From positions 81,392 through 145,391 of the forward strand of contig JAPYMA010000451.1 of the NCBI GenBank assembly GCA_035041965.1: a stretch of 64,000 bases of DNA, in the 5' to 3' direction. Under the pieces are notes generated by a model, which worked only from the letters and a program-made list of their open reading frames with translations, did no database searches and was not told where the DNA came from. Shown in pieces: positions 47,672-58,876 of this stretch. This DNA is from Anisakis pegreffii (lineage: Eukaryota; Nematoda; Chromadorea; Rhabditida; Anisakidae). Both the position numbers and the translations under genes were made by a program. Position 1 is the stretch's first letter. Each line of letters starts with the position of its first letter.

Positions 47672-48799
47672 TCAGGTTCTTCGTTGCGTTCCTCCGGGTC
47701 GATAGGTACCGTTGATAATTGCCAATTGAACGAGTTGCAGACGTTTGTATTCGTCGTTATCAGTGGCTAGCAGTTGTTCGATCATATCGGCGGCACGTTC
47801 TAATTTGACTGCACAACGTGATTCGTTTATTTCATTTGCCGTTATGAGCACATGCAATGGCTCCGATAAATGCTCCCATCCTGCTTTATTCTTCAGACGT
47901 GCTTCTCTTCTCGAATCCTGCAAAATTATCCATCATTACATACTTAGTCGCATTACCTGTTCAACAACAAATAAAACATTGCAACTTACTTTGACCGATC
48001 CTTTACCTCTTATCAGAATACGACAATCTGTGTCAGCTTCGAGTTGTCTTATAGAAATACCTCGTGGTCCAAGAATGCGCCCAACGTATTTGCATCCTGG
48101 ACGGCGTGGGATTGGAATTTTTCTTTGCAGTGTTACAATATTGCCGTCTGATTGAGATGCTTCATGGACCTGAAAATCCACGCAAGTTTCTAGTCAAGCT
48201 GGCGAATCTCAATCTTATGAGAGTACATAGACGAAGTGATAGCGATCTCCACATCATATGAGTGTTTCTATAGAGCAGTCGTGAGCTGATGAATTTGGTT
48301 AACGTTTCAATGCGAAACAAACTTGAGTTACGATAGATGTTTGTGATGTGTTGAGATTAACCACATAAATAGTATTCCAAACGCGTTCAATTTCGGCAGC
48401 TAATAACGCTTGTGCATGACGGAATCCACTCGCATGATTCACTTCTATTGAGCATAACATACGCATATCCTTCAGCAGTTCATCCAAGTACCTATATCAC
48501 TATTGACAGATCAACAAATGTGTATCAAATTAAAACACTTAGCTGAAGTTCTTTAAGGAATATGTTATGAGTTAATCTGTTACGAAGTTCATGTTCATGT
48601 TCATGTGAGGTGATGAGTAAAGTATAAGAGGTGAAACGACGATGCTGAACCTTTTTTGATCGTTACGCAAAATTGGAAACGAGTTAAGTGGTGTAAGTGA
48701 GTGGCGTTGAGGTGTGCTCATCGATTGCAGGTTCTCGTCCTCATCCATAACGAATGTATCTCCTCGCCCATCGACCGTCACCGTTGCCATCCCCGCCAT
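47672..48799 (-). CDS. STAR-family KH-domain RNA-binding protein (QKI/GLD-1-like)
   Basis: STAR proteins bind mRNA through a KH core flanked by QUA1 and QUA2 and control splicing or translation. Four in-phase exons, read right to left: 48799-48651, 48491-48323, 48169-47990, 47917-47672, encode 247 aa. A QUA1-like segment starts YLDELLKDMRML (about 51) and ends AEIERVWNTIY. The KH domain (about 107-190) has KYVGRILGPRGISIRQLEAD, TDCRILIRGKGS and GWEHLSEPLHVLI. QUA2 ends LQLVQLAIINGTYRP near the C-terminus. The order matches QKI, HOW, GLD-1 and ASD-2, but QUA1 is divergent and a basic RREARLKNK replaces the usual RDK segment, so orthology is open. The ATG at 48799 is the only in-frame Met; upstream exons are possible. 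The protein ends soon after QUA2, with a possible AATAAA at 47652-47647, implying a very short 3' UTR. Confidence 0.93.
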
Positions 48800-50353
48800 G
48801 CGTCCGCTTGTCGTCAAACTTATTAACACAATAAACGCATCTCCATCACATCAAAACATATCGAATTCATTTCAAAATTTCCATTTATGGTGATTTCATT
48901 GATCGTGCATCTCGATATGGCTGTATATGCACTTATTTACTCATCAGTAATAATTATTTACACTGATATGTTAATTTCATATAGTCAGTACTGCAGTTAT
49001 TCAGCAGTTCTAGATTGGATGCATGTTTTTAGTTCTGCGTTCGACTCATCTGACAATGAGGATTGTTGCAACAGCTTACATTATAACCAGACAAAATTTG
49101 TATCGACACATGCCAATATGTCAGATTTTTTGCCATTCACTAAATTTATCGATGCAGTAGGGTTATTGATGAATGTTTTCGGATGGTATGTCTGTTTTAC
49201 TGAATTCGTGAAATGCAGACAGGGTTAGCTGATATGAGGTAGGTAGGTAGGTAGGTAGGTGTATATTAAGGGTTGAATTAGTTGGTTGAGGTTGAGCCTT
49301 TAGCTGTTGCTGCTGAATGGTGAACATGAACAGTTTATCCGTGTTGTAGCATTAGTGATATTAGTGCTGAGTTGCGTTCGCAGATAACCTCAACGCACAC
49401 AGCTTAATCAACTATTACACCATGCTTACTGCATATCTCACGTCAGAATGATTCCATAGTGCTGCTTGTTTACACTGAATTATAAGAAAGTGAATACGTA
49501 CGAAGCTAAATCTGTGTTTTATGTGGTCAATAAAAGATCATCACTATACTTTTTTAATCAACAGAACATCTTCCAATCCATCACTCTACACGGCTCTGTT
49601 GGGATATGATGTGATGAAGAAGAAGAAGCACAATTGCTATTATGTGCCCACGGCTATATGAATATCGAAATACTCCTCTGATCTTTCAGTTCAGTTCGCA
49701 GCATCTGCTTGCTTTACCATTCCTCTGCTTTATCCACCAGCTAAATGGTTGTTCCTCGTGTTGGTGCTGCTGCTGCTGATCCTCTTCGCCATTTCAACGT
49801 CTCCATCCAAACTGGTGATTTTCATCGCAACATTGCTGCGTTCCGCTATCGTCTATACAGTTTATTCTGCTTATTACCAAACAGTTTCGATGATGAATTC
49901 ACTGATAAGATAAGATAAAAATTTAATTTATCGAGAGAATCGATGGCAGTGGGATGCATCACTTTTTTGCGAAAACAGTACCGCCATTCAAATTGTATCA
50001 GTTATTGTCTCACTCATTTTCGTTGCTGAAACTTCCTGCTTTCTTGTATTCTCATTTTGTTAACGTTTATTTCGATCAGTTTGAGTTGCAGTTACAGTAC
50101 ATACTCTCACTGAACACACTGTATTCACTACTTAATGCAATATTTCATGATGAATATATCAAATTTAGGTTTGAATGAGTGTATCGAAAGGGAAACTCGA
50201 AACTTGTACTTATTCGATCTCTAAATTTTTCATCTTGTCTGCTTCGTTAAGTCAGTAAGATGTGCTGGATTGAAAGTTATCACAAAACATGCGTTTGAAG
50301 CGAAAAAAACAGTTTGATTGACTTAGTATTAGACAGGAAGGTGTGGACTGCTG
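48800..50353. other. Intergenic stretch upstream of the STAR gene
   Basis: It contains a (GGTA)n microsatellite at 49237-49260. A 113-codon plus-strand frame at 48887-49228 has a hydrophobic start and two N-glycosylation sequons but no recognisable family. Otherwise nothing is seen. Confidence 0.4.
49237..49260. repeat. (AGGT)n microsatellite
   Basis: Six perfect AGGT units. Confidence 0.95.
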
Positions 50354-50664
50354 TTAGGATAGTTTCTTCGGTGAGTAGGTGTTCCAGACTGGTGCATATG
50401 CGCCACGTGCTGTTAGCAGTATTTCAGTGCTCCGAGAGCGTTGTTGCGAGACACGTTGTTGTTTATCGGTGCTATCTGCATCCAACACATTGCCCTACGG
50501 CCACACATTCTTCCAGCAACTCAGTCCATCCTATCAGTGTGTTGTACTCACAGTTCATCTGAACCAATGTCGTTTCCAAGAGGCGCATTGGGGCATTCGG
50601 CTATTAGTACATACTGATGAATGGTGGTGCTATGCAACACCGTAAAATGAGCAAAATTCAAATG
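50354..50664 (-). CDS. Last two exons of an unrecognised gene
   Basis: Exon A (50664-50552) opens after a CTGTGTAG acceptor and reads HLNFAHFTVLHSTTIHQYVL, then IAECPNAPLGNDIGSDEL, to a strong CT|GTGAGT donor in phase 2. Exon B (50471-50354) follows GCAGATAG in matching phase and reads TDKQQRVSQQRSRSTEILLT, then ARGAYAPVWNTYSPKKLS, and a TAA. Both exons are well bounded, free of stops, and read like protein while the overlapping plus-strand frames are Cys/His noise. No domain is recognised. The tail is polar with a Gln/Arg/Ser patch. Upstream exons should lie to the right on the minus strand, but I could not place them. The gene runs in the same direction as the STAR gene 1.5 kb downstream. 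Confidence 0.5.
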
Positions 50665-51970
50665 CTACACAGGTTTCAAAGATATCGACTGAATATGTGT
50701 GCAATGTTAATCGAGTGTGAGAATTTTCAATCGATTTCGAAAGCTTTATCCTACGATTTCTACTGAATGCTGTATTGCCGAGGTCACTCAATCGCATTTG
50801 CTTCAGTGACTTATTGATTCATGAGGAAACAGATGATGGTTGACGCTTTCAAAGACCGATTCAGAAGTCTTTCAGTCATGAGATAAGGAATTTGGTACTG
50901 ATTGTGAGTGAAATTTCTCAATGGTGCATACCAGAATTGTTGAATTGAGGAGTAGAAATATTTTATGATACTGAACGAAAACTATAATACAAAGAATGCG
51001 AATAAAGTATTCTGATAAGCGAAAATGAATCATTCTTTTGAATCGAATCAAAATTAATCATGAATCACACCATCATTCTTTCGAAACTAAAAGCAATTTT
51101 GCTAGCAACTCACCAGAGGGTCTGTTTTTAATTCTGCTTTATTTGCTAGCAACTCAGCAGCTGTGAATAATAACTACAGACAATCGAACTTCGCTCTAAT
51201 TTTGACAATTGCTCAACGAGTTATGATTTTAATTTAGTTTTTTTCGCCAATAAAAATTAACAGTGATTTGATTATGAGAATGAAGCACTGAGATACTGGA
51301 GCATCTGGTGAGCAAATGCGAAGTGATCCGTTCTTTGATGCCTATCTTACCATCTGTATCCAAACTCAATTCCTTCCATTAGAGTTCTTCTGAAGACCGA
51401 CGTATTCACTTAAATGACATTTTAATTTGCGTAGTTCATCACCTTTAATGTGTTTTAGATAATGACCGTTGAAGATTATGGAATTCACACCGTATCAATG
51501 TTCATTTATATATTTATGCCATTCGTTTGAGAATGTTCGTTCGAGAATCAATCACGTTTGTTGTGTTGCACCTCGAGCGAGTGAATAATTTATTTTTGTG
51601 TCCCATTTTCAGTATTCCATTCAGTGGTTTACTGATCCATAGAGACAGCTGCTGTCTTAATGAGTCGGTTCTGTTAACATTATATTGCATCATTCAAAAG
51701 CGATATCATGGAGAGAGTTGTTAAAAATGAAAAGGACGGATAAATAAATCACGAAGTAAAGAAGAGATACGGAAACCCAAAGAAGGATAATGAATGGACA
51801 TGTTAATTCGAAATGATACTTTGTTAGCATTGCATGTCGTATATCATATTTTTAGTCGCGTATTTGACCCGTGATTTTTAGCGAGTTTTTCTGTTGCACT
51901 TTATTGTTAGTTTCGAATAATTTATTTTAGGTTTGCGTGGTCAATTGCGCTATAATTCATTTCTGCCAAA
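50665..51970. other. Region upstream of the first troponin T gene
   Basis: No confirmed exon. It contains the likely promoter and a TTTATTTTAG acceptor at 51921-51930, 40 nt before the troponin ATG, that could receive a spliced leader or a 5' exon. Confidence 0.4.
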
Positions 51971-54900
51971 ATGTCGGACGAAGAGGAGATTATGTGCGTA
52001 TCAATTCTTCGTTTTTCTAAAATTAACAAACAACAGAAACCGAACAACTTATCGTTTTTTTTTGTCGCAAAGTGCAATAATCTCAAAAGTGCAATGATTA
52101 ACCGCTGAATTTATCAATGTTGAGTTGAATGTTGAGTTGTCAGTACTCAGAAAAAGTGTTTCTAAGCACGAAGCTCCCGTGGCATTGAGAAAATTTTCAA
52201 AGACCAAAAATGATCGATCTCGTGCATCTAAGCAGTCACAGTTCCTCAGAGTTGATCGCAACTCTGAGCGAACGTAATTCAAAATTTCGAGCAGCCGCAA
52301 CTTGCATATCACAAGAAACCCTAGCAAAGACCTAATTCTGGGTTCAGAATACGATCAGTCAGTTGACCGAACGTCACCTTTAAGTCTTCGATAATCTAGC
52401 CCTTCCAAATGAACACATCCACTACTGAAACATTTGAAGTCATTAAGAGATCTGGATTTAATTATTTAATCCACTAAGCACAACACTAATGCAATATTGC
52501 CAGTACATTTATCTCTTCCATCGTTTGACCGTTGTTCATCGATTCAGTGATGAGGAGGAGCAAGAGGAAGAAGAAGCCGGAGAAGATGAAGTTGAAGAAC
52601 CTGAAGAACCCGAACCGGAGCCTGAACCGGAGGAGAAGCAGGAGGAAGTAAAGTACGGGAATGCATAAATTTTGTGATCAACTTTTCATATCAGTCACAA
52701 TTAATAAACCGAAAACTTCATCGAAAACCTTAGTGAAGTGTTGGGTGAAAATTGCAATTCAGTTGAACCAATAATCATAATTTCGCTCAGCGGTGAACTT
52801 CATCATTTCAAAACAGTATTTAGTTTTTTTGGAATTGATTGATTCGTTGAATGTTATTGGAACTAATGTGAAATTTAACAGGACGCGACGTCCACCACCT
52901 CAGCAGGAAGAGAAAGAACCAGAAGAAATGACCGAGGCTGCAAAAGCAATTGCGGTAAGTGTATCCTTACTATGTTTTGTTTAAATCACATCGTCGCGCT
53001 ATAACGACAACTATTTGATGTGAACTGCAGGCAGCCAAGAAACGACACGAAGAGGAAGAGGCAGCGAAGATGGTGGATTACGAGGAACGGAGACGTATAG
53101 AACGCGAACAAATTGAAGCTGAATTACAAGAGTTGAGAGAAAAACAGGAGAAACGACGTCAGGAGAGGGCTGAAGAAGAGAGAGAATTGGCCGAACGGAT
53201 GCGTCTTGCTGATGAACGTAGACGGCAAGATGAGGTAGGTTAATTGACACGTTCCCATATCAATTTCTTGCTTATCTACGCCATCATATCTTATACACTC
53301 TAGATCAGTGGTTCTCATAGCAGGTAAAATTACCCATTTTGGGTAATTTGGAGATGTCAAGGTGTAATGGAGGGGGTCGGGGCATTAGTATCTCGTGCAG
53401 TTGTTATATTATGACAGAACGCCATTGTGATGGTGTTTTTAACTTGGGTATGTAAATGCGGTTAGCTGATGGCAACACTCTTCATTCTCCTATTTTCTGA
53501 GTATCATGAGTTCGTAAGGGCCTAACAGGGTTTCCATTCGTTTTAACAGGGTTTTTATTCTTTTCCTTGCTGCTACAATCGCTCTCACAGCTTTTATCAC
53601 CAAAAGTGTTCTCTTTTGCTAATTTCTCATTCATTTCACTCAACAATTAAAGTCAAATTCTCATTCTCTCAAATGCACTCTACAAGTGATCGTTTGATTG
53701 TCGAACGTTGTTGAGCAATAATACTCGATTGCTGTATTGTTGATTTCGGCTGTCAACACAACGTATCCAGTAAATAGTATATCCTACAGAATGAGAAGTT
53801 GTGAAGTGAAATGAGACGAAGTGAATGAGAAAAACTCATCAAGAGAACGATATTCGCATGTAATAGCTACGAGAGTGAATACAACACGTCTGAAAATAAT
53901 GAGAATCCATCTGAATCAGTTTAAAGTAAGCGTGTCATAGACAATAGCTTTTCATGCAATCAAAAAGCTAACTTCTTTCACACCGCTGAGGAAGTTCTTG
54001 ACCGGTTTTCCGTTTGTTCCTGATGTTATACGTTGAAATAGTGAGTTCTTTTATCAGGTGGGGGTGGGGAGGGGATTAACGGTGGCCTGCCAGATCATCA
54101 AAACGGGTTATGCGGCACCTGAACGTGTGAGAACCACTGCTTCAGATCAATCGGTAATTGAACTCAGGTGCAGACATCTGATCAAAGATAATTTGATGAG
54201 ATGAGATGAGATGAGATGAGATGAGATGAGAAAGGATGCAGCTTCATAATGGTAGTAGTATTTCATAAGAAGCTCAGTTGCATAAGCGCTCTGAAGCGCT
54301 TTCACGTCGATGACGATTGAACGATTCAGGAGGAAAGTAAGGCGCGCATAGAGGCGCAAAAGCTGAAAAGAGACGAAGAAAGACGTAGACGTCAAGAGAT
54401 GATTGCGGGCTCGTTAGGTGTGACTTCAGGCGTGAATGCTGAGAAGGGAGCAGGACGCAATTTTGTGGTGCAGAAACGTGAGCACGGTGAAAGTTTCGCG
54501 AGTAAAGCTCAGGTTCGTTTGCTTATTTCATCGTTTCCACTTGATCAATACCCGGTATTTTTAATAACTCATCCAAAGATTCAATGCCGAAAAAAGTTTC
54601 TATCCTTCAGTTGCACACCAACAATGATTTCAGCAACAAGAAAAATCGAAAGCAGAAATGGAAGCTGCGAAGAAGGCGTTCATGGCAGCAATTAGCCGTA
54701 AGCAAGATGTGTCGGAGATATTGGTCAACGATCTGAAACAGAAGATAACATTCTTGTATCAACGCATATGTAAACTTGAGGCTGAAAAATACGATTTAGA
54801 AAAGAGGCAAGAACGTCAAGATTACGATGTTAGTTTGCAGTTCGATGCTTCGATAGTTTCGTCACCAATTCGTCATCTATTATGTTGTTCAGTTACACTA

Positions 54901-56223
54901 AACGTATTCCTCAATCAAGACTGGGCTGCATCAACTCCCTATTATCCAGAATTTTGGGGTGCACCAAGTGTTTGTTGAATGTCGAGTTGTTCTCTGTGGT
55001 AAGTTTGCATGGAATGTTTATTGTAGTTGAAAGAACTGCACGAACGTGAGAAACAAGTGGCCCGCAACAAGGCACTCCAGAAAGGTTTAGACCCCGATGA
55101 GGCTATCGCGTCGCCACACCCGGTAATTAATGCATTCTGTATTGCTGTGAGTTTATTCTATTCTACTTGAATCGATTTGAAACTTTTGAATGTTAAGCTT
55201 CGAACTTTCAAACACCCTCTGACACCGACATGTCACTTAATCTGTAAATTTCCAGCCCAAGATCAACGTTTCATCGAAATTCGATCGACAAATTGATCGC
55301 CGTTCTTATGGTGACCGCCGAACACTCTTCGAAAGTGTTTGTTTTTCATTCATTTCAAAAATGATATTTCTAACATTTCAATGATCACAATATAATCGGT
55401 CGAATTGAATCTGAAAATGACCCTCTCTCATCTGCGAATGTTCAATTTGTCTGATAAAACGAAGAGCAAAATTTTAATCATAAACTTATTGACTTCAAAA
55501 TGTCAACCAATTGTTTTCAAAATTGTCTTCATCCCAAAACTTTCTGATCATTGACTAATTCTTTTTCAAGTTTCAATGTGAGCTGATAAGATGCATTTCC
55601 TTTGAAGAATTGATGAAGAGCTTCCTTTAGCCTGTGACAAAAAAACCTCCTGCAGTAGCACATGGTACTGCCCGACCTCCACCGGAATGGGGACGTATGG
55701 AGACCGAAGAGCTGGAACAACTTCGTAAAATGCTTGAGCCACCAAAATACGTTGAACAGGTCAAGGTTGAAGGTGCACGACCACCTGTCGAACCCAAACC
55801 CCTCGTACTGCCAACAGACGAAGACGAAGCCGACCAACCGCCCGCTGTTCCAACGAAAACAACGGTAAAAAGTGTTCGATAGTTAAACATGCCTGGGATA
55901 AAAGTGTGCACATCCGCGAAATTAATGCAAATACGAAGAACTTTAAATTATACGGAGTTAACTGATAGCAAAATAATATTCATAATGTTTCTCACGCTTG
56001 AACTTCCGTGTCCACTTCACAGAATAGAACATTTCCAAATGCTTTTTGCATTTTCATATGAAAATTGTATGAAGCGTTAAAGTCAAGGCAATGTAAATGA
56101 TATGAGAGCCTACTGCAAACTCCATTCAATAAACCTCTTGTTGTAGCAATCTGCCCGATCGTTTATCATGAAAAATTGAGCCCTCTCCTATTTCAGGCCA
56201 CGGCTGGAGAGGTTGCAGCGTAA
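51971..56223 (+). CDS. tnt: Troponin T, first tandem gene (proline-rich C-terminus)
   Basis: Troponin T anchors the troponin complex to tropomyosin on thin filaments of body-wall muscle. Ten in-phase exons (51971-51993, 52548-52652, 52882-52954, 53031-53234, 54330-54512, 54634-54828, 55027-55122, 55256-55336, 55631-55864, 56197-56223) give 406 aa. A tiny first exon MSDEEEI leads to a Glu/Pro-rich N-tail, then the charged helix [20 protein letters not shown]. The core follows: [65 protein letters not shown]. The C-terminus has [28 protein letters not shown] and ends [12 protein letters not shown]. If the last intron is retained the protein ends TKTTVKSVR at 55882 instead. Exon 8 must use the AGT|GTTTGT donor to keep frame. 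Intron 4 contains a hAT-like element. Confidence 0.96.
52471..52484. repeat. 14-bp word shared with the alg-11 intron foldback
   Basis: CCACTAAGCACAAC occurs here in troponin intron 1 and at the right arm of the foldback at 27788-28178. It may be a fragment of the same family or chance. Confidence 0.3.
53306..54139. mobile_element. Non-autonomous hAT-like element, 834 bp, in troponin T intron 4
   Basis: The ends are CAGTGGTTCTCA and its exact complement TGAGAACCACTG, the terminal sequence typical of hAT elements. The flanking 8-mers are CTCTAGAT on the left and CTTCAGAT on the right, agreeing at six of eight positions, consistent with an aged 8-bp target duplication. A perfect stem-loop (10-bp arms) sits at 53327-53349 just inside the left end. 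No transposase frame is present. Confidence 0.85.
54194..54231. repeat. (GATGA)n microsatellite
   Basis: A pentanucleotide run of about seven units in troponin T intron 4, just right of the hAT-like element. Confidence 0.95.
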
Positions 56224-58876
56224 CGGTACAGCTGAAGGTCGAACGGACTGTTAAAAGCGATGTTGTATTTGTATCATTCTTGTACCTTCCTGAAATGCAA
56301 TAGTTGTCGATTCTGTAGATCTATCAACTGATTGAAGCATCCTATTATTTTTCCAATAGTTCGATTAATATATTCGGGTGGATGTAGTCCAAACAAGTCG
56401 GAGGTATTCCATGACATCACCAAATGCTAGCATAACATTTAAACGAGTTGTCCTTAGTCATTGAACCTTGGACGAAGTTTCACTTGAGTTTATCGGCTGC
56501 AAAACATTCGAATATTACCTGAACTTATTCCCTCCAAGAAACTATCTAAATATTTCTTCATTCAGTAAGAAATTTTCCATATCAACAGGTTACTCCTAAG
56601 AGTATGTCGGGTTTGCGCTTAAGCACATCCATTCAATGTCGTTATTCTGTACTCTCACTATTATTCATTAAACTTTTTCGGTAATGAACTTGAATAAACG
56701 TCAAACTTATTCAAATCGATTTATTTCTCACATTGCAAAAAAAAAAAAACTGATAACCCAGTAAAAATGTGATGAGAATCGCACGGAAACGAGCAATAGA
56801 AAAACGAATAAACATGCGACGATTGCAGTCGAAAATCACCAGATGAGTTGTGTTTGAGAATAAAAATATGAAAACGAAACAAAATTATCCTTTTTGAGCC
56901 GTGAATCAACTGTCTCGATATTGTTTTAGTACGAAATCGGTGAGGGTCGTTCATTTCACTGGAGATCACTTCAACATTAGAATATCAAATGAGACAAACC
57001 AAAATGCCGCATTATATATGGCTTGATTGTATGACAATTTCGACTAGTTACTACAGACTGGTTCCCCGGTTGATGGTAATACTTCTTACCGTCAGCTGTT
57101 TCATGGGTTGGATATAATAATAGTTTTCGTATAATCTCCTTTTACTTACGCTCGTAAAAATCTAATCCATAAATATTTTTCTGTAAATTATGATGCGATT
57201 TTATTAAACGCTGCGAAACTTCGTTGCGACACTATGCTTGCAAACTGATCCAAATACAGATGACTTGAACTGTTGAGCTACAATTATCAACTGCTAATAG
57301 TACCATCTGATTGCATTGATGACAAGAGCATGATAACGATCTGAATATAGACGAATAACACATTTGCCATCAGTGGACGATCATATGGTCACCATTGTCT
57401 GCACAAATTATTGTTCATTATAAATAATTGACTGGTACAAACTGAAATATTTTTCGGATGTGTGGCAAGCCGGTTGACGAGGATTTACTTGAAATAAGAG
57501 ATCTGGCTGTACAAATAAATGTCTATGGTGTTTCGTACAAAAACGATAGAGTGGATGTTGTCAATTGAATTAAGTCAACAAATCAGTCAAGTGAAGCTTG
57601 TTCACTTCATTGTTAGCTGGTTGGATATCCGGATCTGGATATCTTAATAGTATAACATCAACTCTAGCCATCTATCCACAATCATCTCTATTTGTATTAG
57701 TGCATTTCTTCGAGTTGAAGCAAAACTTCGCAAATAAAGAGCACATACGAAAATGTTTCGATGCTAAATGTTGAGCTCAACTGTACGCTTTTCGTTTCAT
57801 CCCATATTCTGCATCCTCCTTTGTTTCAGCTCTTTTCATTGACATCAAACTGAATCTTTGACATTATCAATTTTTTATTTATTCATCAGATTTTTGAAGA
57901 TCATTCAGTAGGAATCATTGATACAGGTGACATTTACCGTTACGCATTTCCTTATGCTATAAGTGTTACAGTGAATAAAAATAATATAAGTACCATTCGA
58001 AAAGTAACTAGTACTAACGTCAAAGATTGTTTAGCATAAAAACCCCATCATAATCATCATCGATACTCATTAGCAGTTTTTATTTTGCTGTGAACGAAGA
58101 TATTTTCGGAATTTTCTTCATCTTTTAACTAGTAGTGTGATCGCTGCTGCGGGCAAATATGCGTTTGTGCAAGAAAACATATCTGAGGAGAAGCGTGATG
58201 TGCGAATGAACAATGTACAGTTATTTTTGCCTGTAAAACATCCTCTATGACAACGTTGATACAGCAAAGTAGACTCGTGTAAACTGTACTACTTAAGTAT
58301 TCACAAATATTCTCGTTCTCATAATAATGAGCAGCTCATCAATATAATAAGCGCATCTACTAGATCAACCGTTTATTTAGCACATCCCGTTGTCTTGTTC
58401 ACTGCACGGTATCAACACCCATCCGTTGAATCGTTTCTCGTCTTTGATCACAACCACAACCCATCCTAGAATATTCACGTTCTTTTTACATCTGAGACTC
58501 AGGTATCGCGACATTGTCAAGCATTTGCTATTAGTTCTTATTATGATTTTGCTATCATTTGCTATGTCATACCATCATCAATTGATCCGAACAGCTACGA
58601 GCAGCACTGACGTTGTTATAGGTCTTTTGCTTAGTTGCATGTTTCAGCGGATGCCGACTTACCGTATCATCCTCTCACCAGTAGAAGTTAACAGATTCAT
58701 ACTCTCGATGGCTTTAACTACATAGAAATTGCTTCACTCAGCTCATTTTGATGTTACTTTTGATCGACTGCTTTATATTTGATCGTTTGCAGATATTCTC
58801 AAATACATTGCTGCGGATCTCACTTCACGTTTCTCGTTGATAACATCTGAATATTCCACCACTACAAACAAGAGCA
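56224..58876. other. Spacer between the two troponin T genes
   Basis: It holds a candidate polyadenylation signal AATAAA at 56693-56698 and an A-run at 56737-56748. No exon is recognised. The promoter of the second troponin gene should lie near the right end. Confidence 0.5.

Noticed and set aside
48887..49228. 113-codon plus-strand frame with a hydrophobic start and two sequons
   Set aside because: It could be a small membrane protein, but nothing besides its length supports it; not listed as a gene.
52049..52327. Minus-strand frame with several N-glycosylation sequons in troponin intron 1
   Set aside because: It reads partly like protein ([20 protein letters not shown]), but has no ATG, no clear splice pair and no family.
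53011..53360. Minus-strand frames of 78-79 codons
   Set aside because: They are antisense shadows of the Glu/Arg-rich troponin T exon.
55529..55911. Two long minus-strand frames
   Set aside because: They are antisense to the conserved C-terminal troponin T exon.
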